From the NCBI GenBank assembly GCA_963704855.1, contig CAVPHY010000028.1, positions 558,001-622,000 on the forward strand: a stretch of DNA of 64,000 nucleotides, in the 5' to 3' direction. The notes under the pieces are model-generated. The model saw nothing but the letters and a program-made list of their open reading frames with translations, did no database searches and was not told where the DNA came from. The stretch is from SZUA-36 sp963704855. GTDB lineage: Bacteria; Pseudomonadota; Gammaproteobacteria; Xanthomonadales; SZUA-36. Both the position numbers and the translations under genes were made by a program. The first letter of the stretch is position 1, and each line of letters opens with the position of its first letter. Positions 62,348-64,000 of this stretch are shown piece after piece.

Positions 62348-63520
62348 TTAATCCCATAAAGGATCAACTTCGATCAGGATAAACTCGTTGTTATCCGGTT
62401 GCATGTCGCTGTTATCCCGTGCGCGACCAAAGGGGTAATTGTTGTCATTCACAATACCCAGGGTCGTCGGGCTCAGTACGACGAGACCCTCAATGGTCGA
62501 GAAGGGGAACGAGAATACTTCATCACCATCCTCGTTCAGATCATGCGGGTCCCTGATGTTCAACAGGTCAGCCACCAGGGTTTTGAGCAAATAACCATCC
62601 TCATCCAGTTTCTCATAATCTACACGGTAGACTCTCTTTAATAAGGCATTTTTTCCTTGTCCTGAGTCTCTTTCGAGCACCAGGCCGGCGGTAGCTGAAA
62701 ACATCGTAAAGTCACCAATCGCAGTGGCGCCTTCTTCAAGCCGGTAGCGGAAACTCGGTTTGTGAGCGTTTTTATTCACGAAAATATGTTCGTTAATATC
62801 AAAGCTGTAGATATTGAGCCCGGGTCCTGAGTCTTCCAGTTCACCCTCCAGCATGGGATATAGAAACCTGCCATCGGCTGAAATTGCCATGCCTTCAAAA
62901 CCCCGGGATCGGGGCAGGTTGGCTGGCTCACCGGAAGGATTGTCTACAGAGTTCAGACCCGCCAGTTGGAAGGGAGGCGCCAGCATCTGGCCATTGGCAC
63001 TGAAGTGCAGCAAAGATGGGTTGAACTCCTCGCCGATCCAGTAGCTTCCATCCGCAACCCTTCGGAATGATTCAGGATCGAGATCGGCGCCTGTCAACCG
63101 GCGGTCACCACGGATCGCAGGGTAGGGCAGAAAAACATCGGGATCGGTCAGGTTGATGATGTTGTTGATCCGGATATTGCCGGTTCCGCCCGCAGCGGTA
63201 CGAAAATCGGCATCGATATGGTAAATACTTAACAGGTAATCTGAAGAGTTATTGCGTGTACCGAAGCCATTGTCGCTCAGTACGATGTACGAGCCGTTGT
63301 CGCCTTTGATCAGGGCGGAAAACCCCTGTACAGGCTGTTGATCTATAAAAGGCGGATGGCGGCCGTTTGTTGCCTCGATCAACTGCCCGGACGTCGGCCC
63401 GGGTACAAAGCTATCTGCCGGCAGGACCGCGAAACCAGTCAATGTCGCAGCCTGGGTTACTGCTGCCGTGTTTGAGAGCAGCAGTACAAGCAATGGGGAT
63501 AACCGCTTAACTATGCGCAA
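62348..63520 (-). CDS. Phytase-like esterase (PF13449-type), secreted
   Basis: 390 residues from a TTG at 63520 overlapping the preceding gene; a second TTG at 63493 is possible. A signal peptide (LSPLLVLLLSNTAAVTQAAT) leads to a propeller-like domain with GFSALIKGDNGSYIVLSDNG, DLDPESFRRVADGSYWIGEE, SRGFEGMAISADGRFLYPML and STIEGLVVLSPTTLGIVNDN. Members are called 'esterase-like activity of phytase' proteins; acidic blade motifs suggest calcium binding. The substrate is probably a phosphoester, unproven. Confidence 0.83.
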   Translation of the reverse strand: MRIVKRLSPLLVLLLSNTAAVTQAATLTGFAVLPADSFVPGPTSGQLIEATNGRHPPFIDQQPVQGFSALIKGDNGSYIVLSDNGFGTRNNSSDYLLSIYHIDADFRTAAGGTGNIRINNIINLTDPDVFLPYPAIRGDRRLTGADLDPESFRRVADGSYWIGEEFNPSLLHFSANGQMLAPPFQLAGLNSVDNPSGEPANLPRSRGFEGMAISADGRFLYPMLEGELEDSGPGLNIYSFDINEHIFVNKNAHKPSFRYRLEEGATAIGDFTMFSATAGLVLERDSGQGKNALLKRVYRVDYEKLDEDGYLLKTLVADLLNIRDPHDLNEDGDEVFSFPFSTIEGLVVLSPTTLGIVNDNNYPFGRARDNSDMQPDNNEFILIEVDPLWD

Positions 63521-63794
63521 TGGGCGTGTCGGTGAAAAGGTAGTCCTTCAATTCTTTATCCATGCTGGGGTCACGTCTGCGTATCCACTCCAGCACCATG
63601 GCCGCGTGTTCTTTTTCCTCATCACGGTTGTGGGCGAGGATGGCCCGCAATTCATCATCCTTGCAGGCATCGACACGCTGGTTATACCAGTCAACCGCCT
63701 CGAGTTCTTCCATCAGCGAAGTGATGGCGCGGTGCATATCGCGTGTTGCATCGCTGAGTTCAGCGATGGGCTCGTGATAACCTTCATTTGACAT
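63507..63794 (-). CDS. Encapsulated-ferritin (EncFtn) family protein without cargo tail
   Basis: 95 residues, with AGGAG just upstream of the ATG. The core matches the EncFtn family: HRAITSLMEELEAVDWYNQR and AILAHNRDEEKEHAAMVLEW, including the Glu/Tyr/His/Glu residues of the ferroxidase site shared between two subunits. Characterised EncFtn proteins carry a C-terminal encapsulin-targeting peptide after about residue 96; this one stops at LFTDTPIAHS. No encapsulin gene is in the window. Overlap with the next gene by 14 nt suggests coupling. Confidence 0.87.
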   Translation of the reverse strand: MSNEGYHEPIAELSDATRDMHRAITSLMEELEAVDWYNQRVDACKDDELRAILAHNRDEEKEHAAMVLEWIRRRDPSMDKELKDYLFTDTPIAHS

Positions 63795-63823
63795 AACGTT
63801 CTCCTGTCATCGGTTCCAGAAAT

Positions 63824-64000
63824 TCAGGGTGAGACCTGGTGAAGGTGCACATCCCTTTGCGGAAAGGGGATATTGCAGCCGGCTGCTTCGAGTTCCACCT
63901 TGGAGGTTTCCAGGATTTCGGCAAGCACGACCCAGTAATCCTCGGTTTTCGCCCAGGGCCGGACAACGAAATCCACGCTGCTGTCACCCAGGTTGTTGAT
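63824..64000 (-). CDS. MscS-family mechanosensitive channel (3' end only)
   Basis: 58 residues up to the TGA at 63826-63824; the gene continues beyond the right edge. The sequence DSSVDFVVRPWAKTEDYWVV and EAAGCNIPFPQRDVHLHQ matches the conserved C-terminal alpha/beta domain of small-conductance channels (VNFVVRPWVKxxDYW ... IPFPQRxVH). Such channels release solutes on hypo-osmotic shock. It ends 29 nt before the EncFtn gene on the same strand. Confidence 0.85.
   Translation of the reverse strand: MNNLGDSSVDFVVRPWAKTEDYWVVLAEILETSKVELEAAGCNIPFPQRDVHLHQVSP

Noticed and set aside
63784..63987. 67-residue open frame near the right edge
   Set aside because: Wrong frame of the mscS-family 3' end; the conserved MscS C-terminal motif is in the frame ending at 63824.

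Overview
The window looks like chromosomal DNA from a free-living, probably aquatic gammaproteobacterium. This is inferred from gene content only. The signs are an LPS-core neighbourhood with a Kdo kinase and a heptosyltransferase-type enzyme, the gene order queA-tgt-yajC-secD-secF-(suhB)-trmJ, a complete ccmABCDEFGHI operon, glutathione-dependent formaldehyde detoxification, and TonB-dependent and tripartite tricarboxylate (TTT) uptake genes. It is not an enterobacterium; a lineage near Xanthomonadales, Chromatiales or Woeseiales would fit, but I cannot place it further. There are no rRNA genes, CRISPR arrays, phage genes or transposase genes.

Layout. 1-7.6 kb is an envelope/LPS region: a YejM-like sulfatase-fold membrane protein, an unusual YidC paralogue, DUF6165, a TPR-sulfotransferase, a GT9 glycosyltransferase, KdkA and an acetyltransferase. 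7.6-12.4 kb carries secreted and membrane proteins; two of these genes are separated by a foldback (MITE-like) element. 12.4-14.7 kb holds twin DUF6502-like proteins, each preceded by an array of three operator-like palindromes with the same 19-bp period. 14.7-20.4 kb has a Sel1 protein, a frameshifted POT transporter, a cyanophycin-synthetase-like Mur ligase with a shortened ATP-grasp region, and a methyltransferase. 20.4-27.6 kb is an uptake island: TctC and a fused TctA-TctB diverge from a secreted bicupin and a TonB receptor. 27.6-37 kb has two tRNAs (Arg-CCU, Leu-CAA), a tRNA-like multi-hairpin element, a heme protein, DUF819, RNase D, a SUMF1/TPR protein, an S1/P1-type nuclease starting 6 nt after a tRNA, a MetX-like acyltransferase and a TrmB-like methyltransferase. 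37-46.4 kb is a metallo-beta-lactamase-fold hydrolase, the ccm operon and glutathione reductase. 46.4-50.7 kb is a giant secreted subtilase. 50.7-59.6 kb is queA/tgt/yajC/secDF/suhB/trmJ, then a PNPOx-fold protein, an alkyltransferase-like protein and a thioredoxin. 59.6-60.3 kb is gene-free and packed with palindromes. 60.3-64 kb has frmA-fghA, a phytase-like esterase, an orphan encapsulated-ferritin-type protein and the 3' end of an mscS-family gene.

Three genes (POT transporter, secD, trmJ) are each broken by what looks like one extra base. secD is normally essential, so consensus errors in the assembly are the simplest explanation for at least that one.

The most novel-looking items are the twin regulators with matching three-site operator arrays, the foldback element whose CTAG duplication supplies a stop codon, the YidC paralogue without the groove arginine at its usual position, the nuclease gene abutting tRNA-Leu, and the Mur ligase with an eroded ATP-grasp region.
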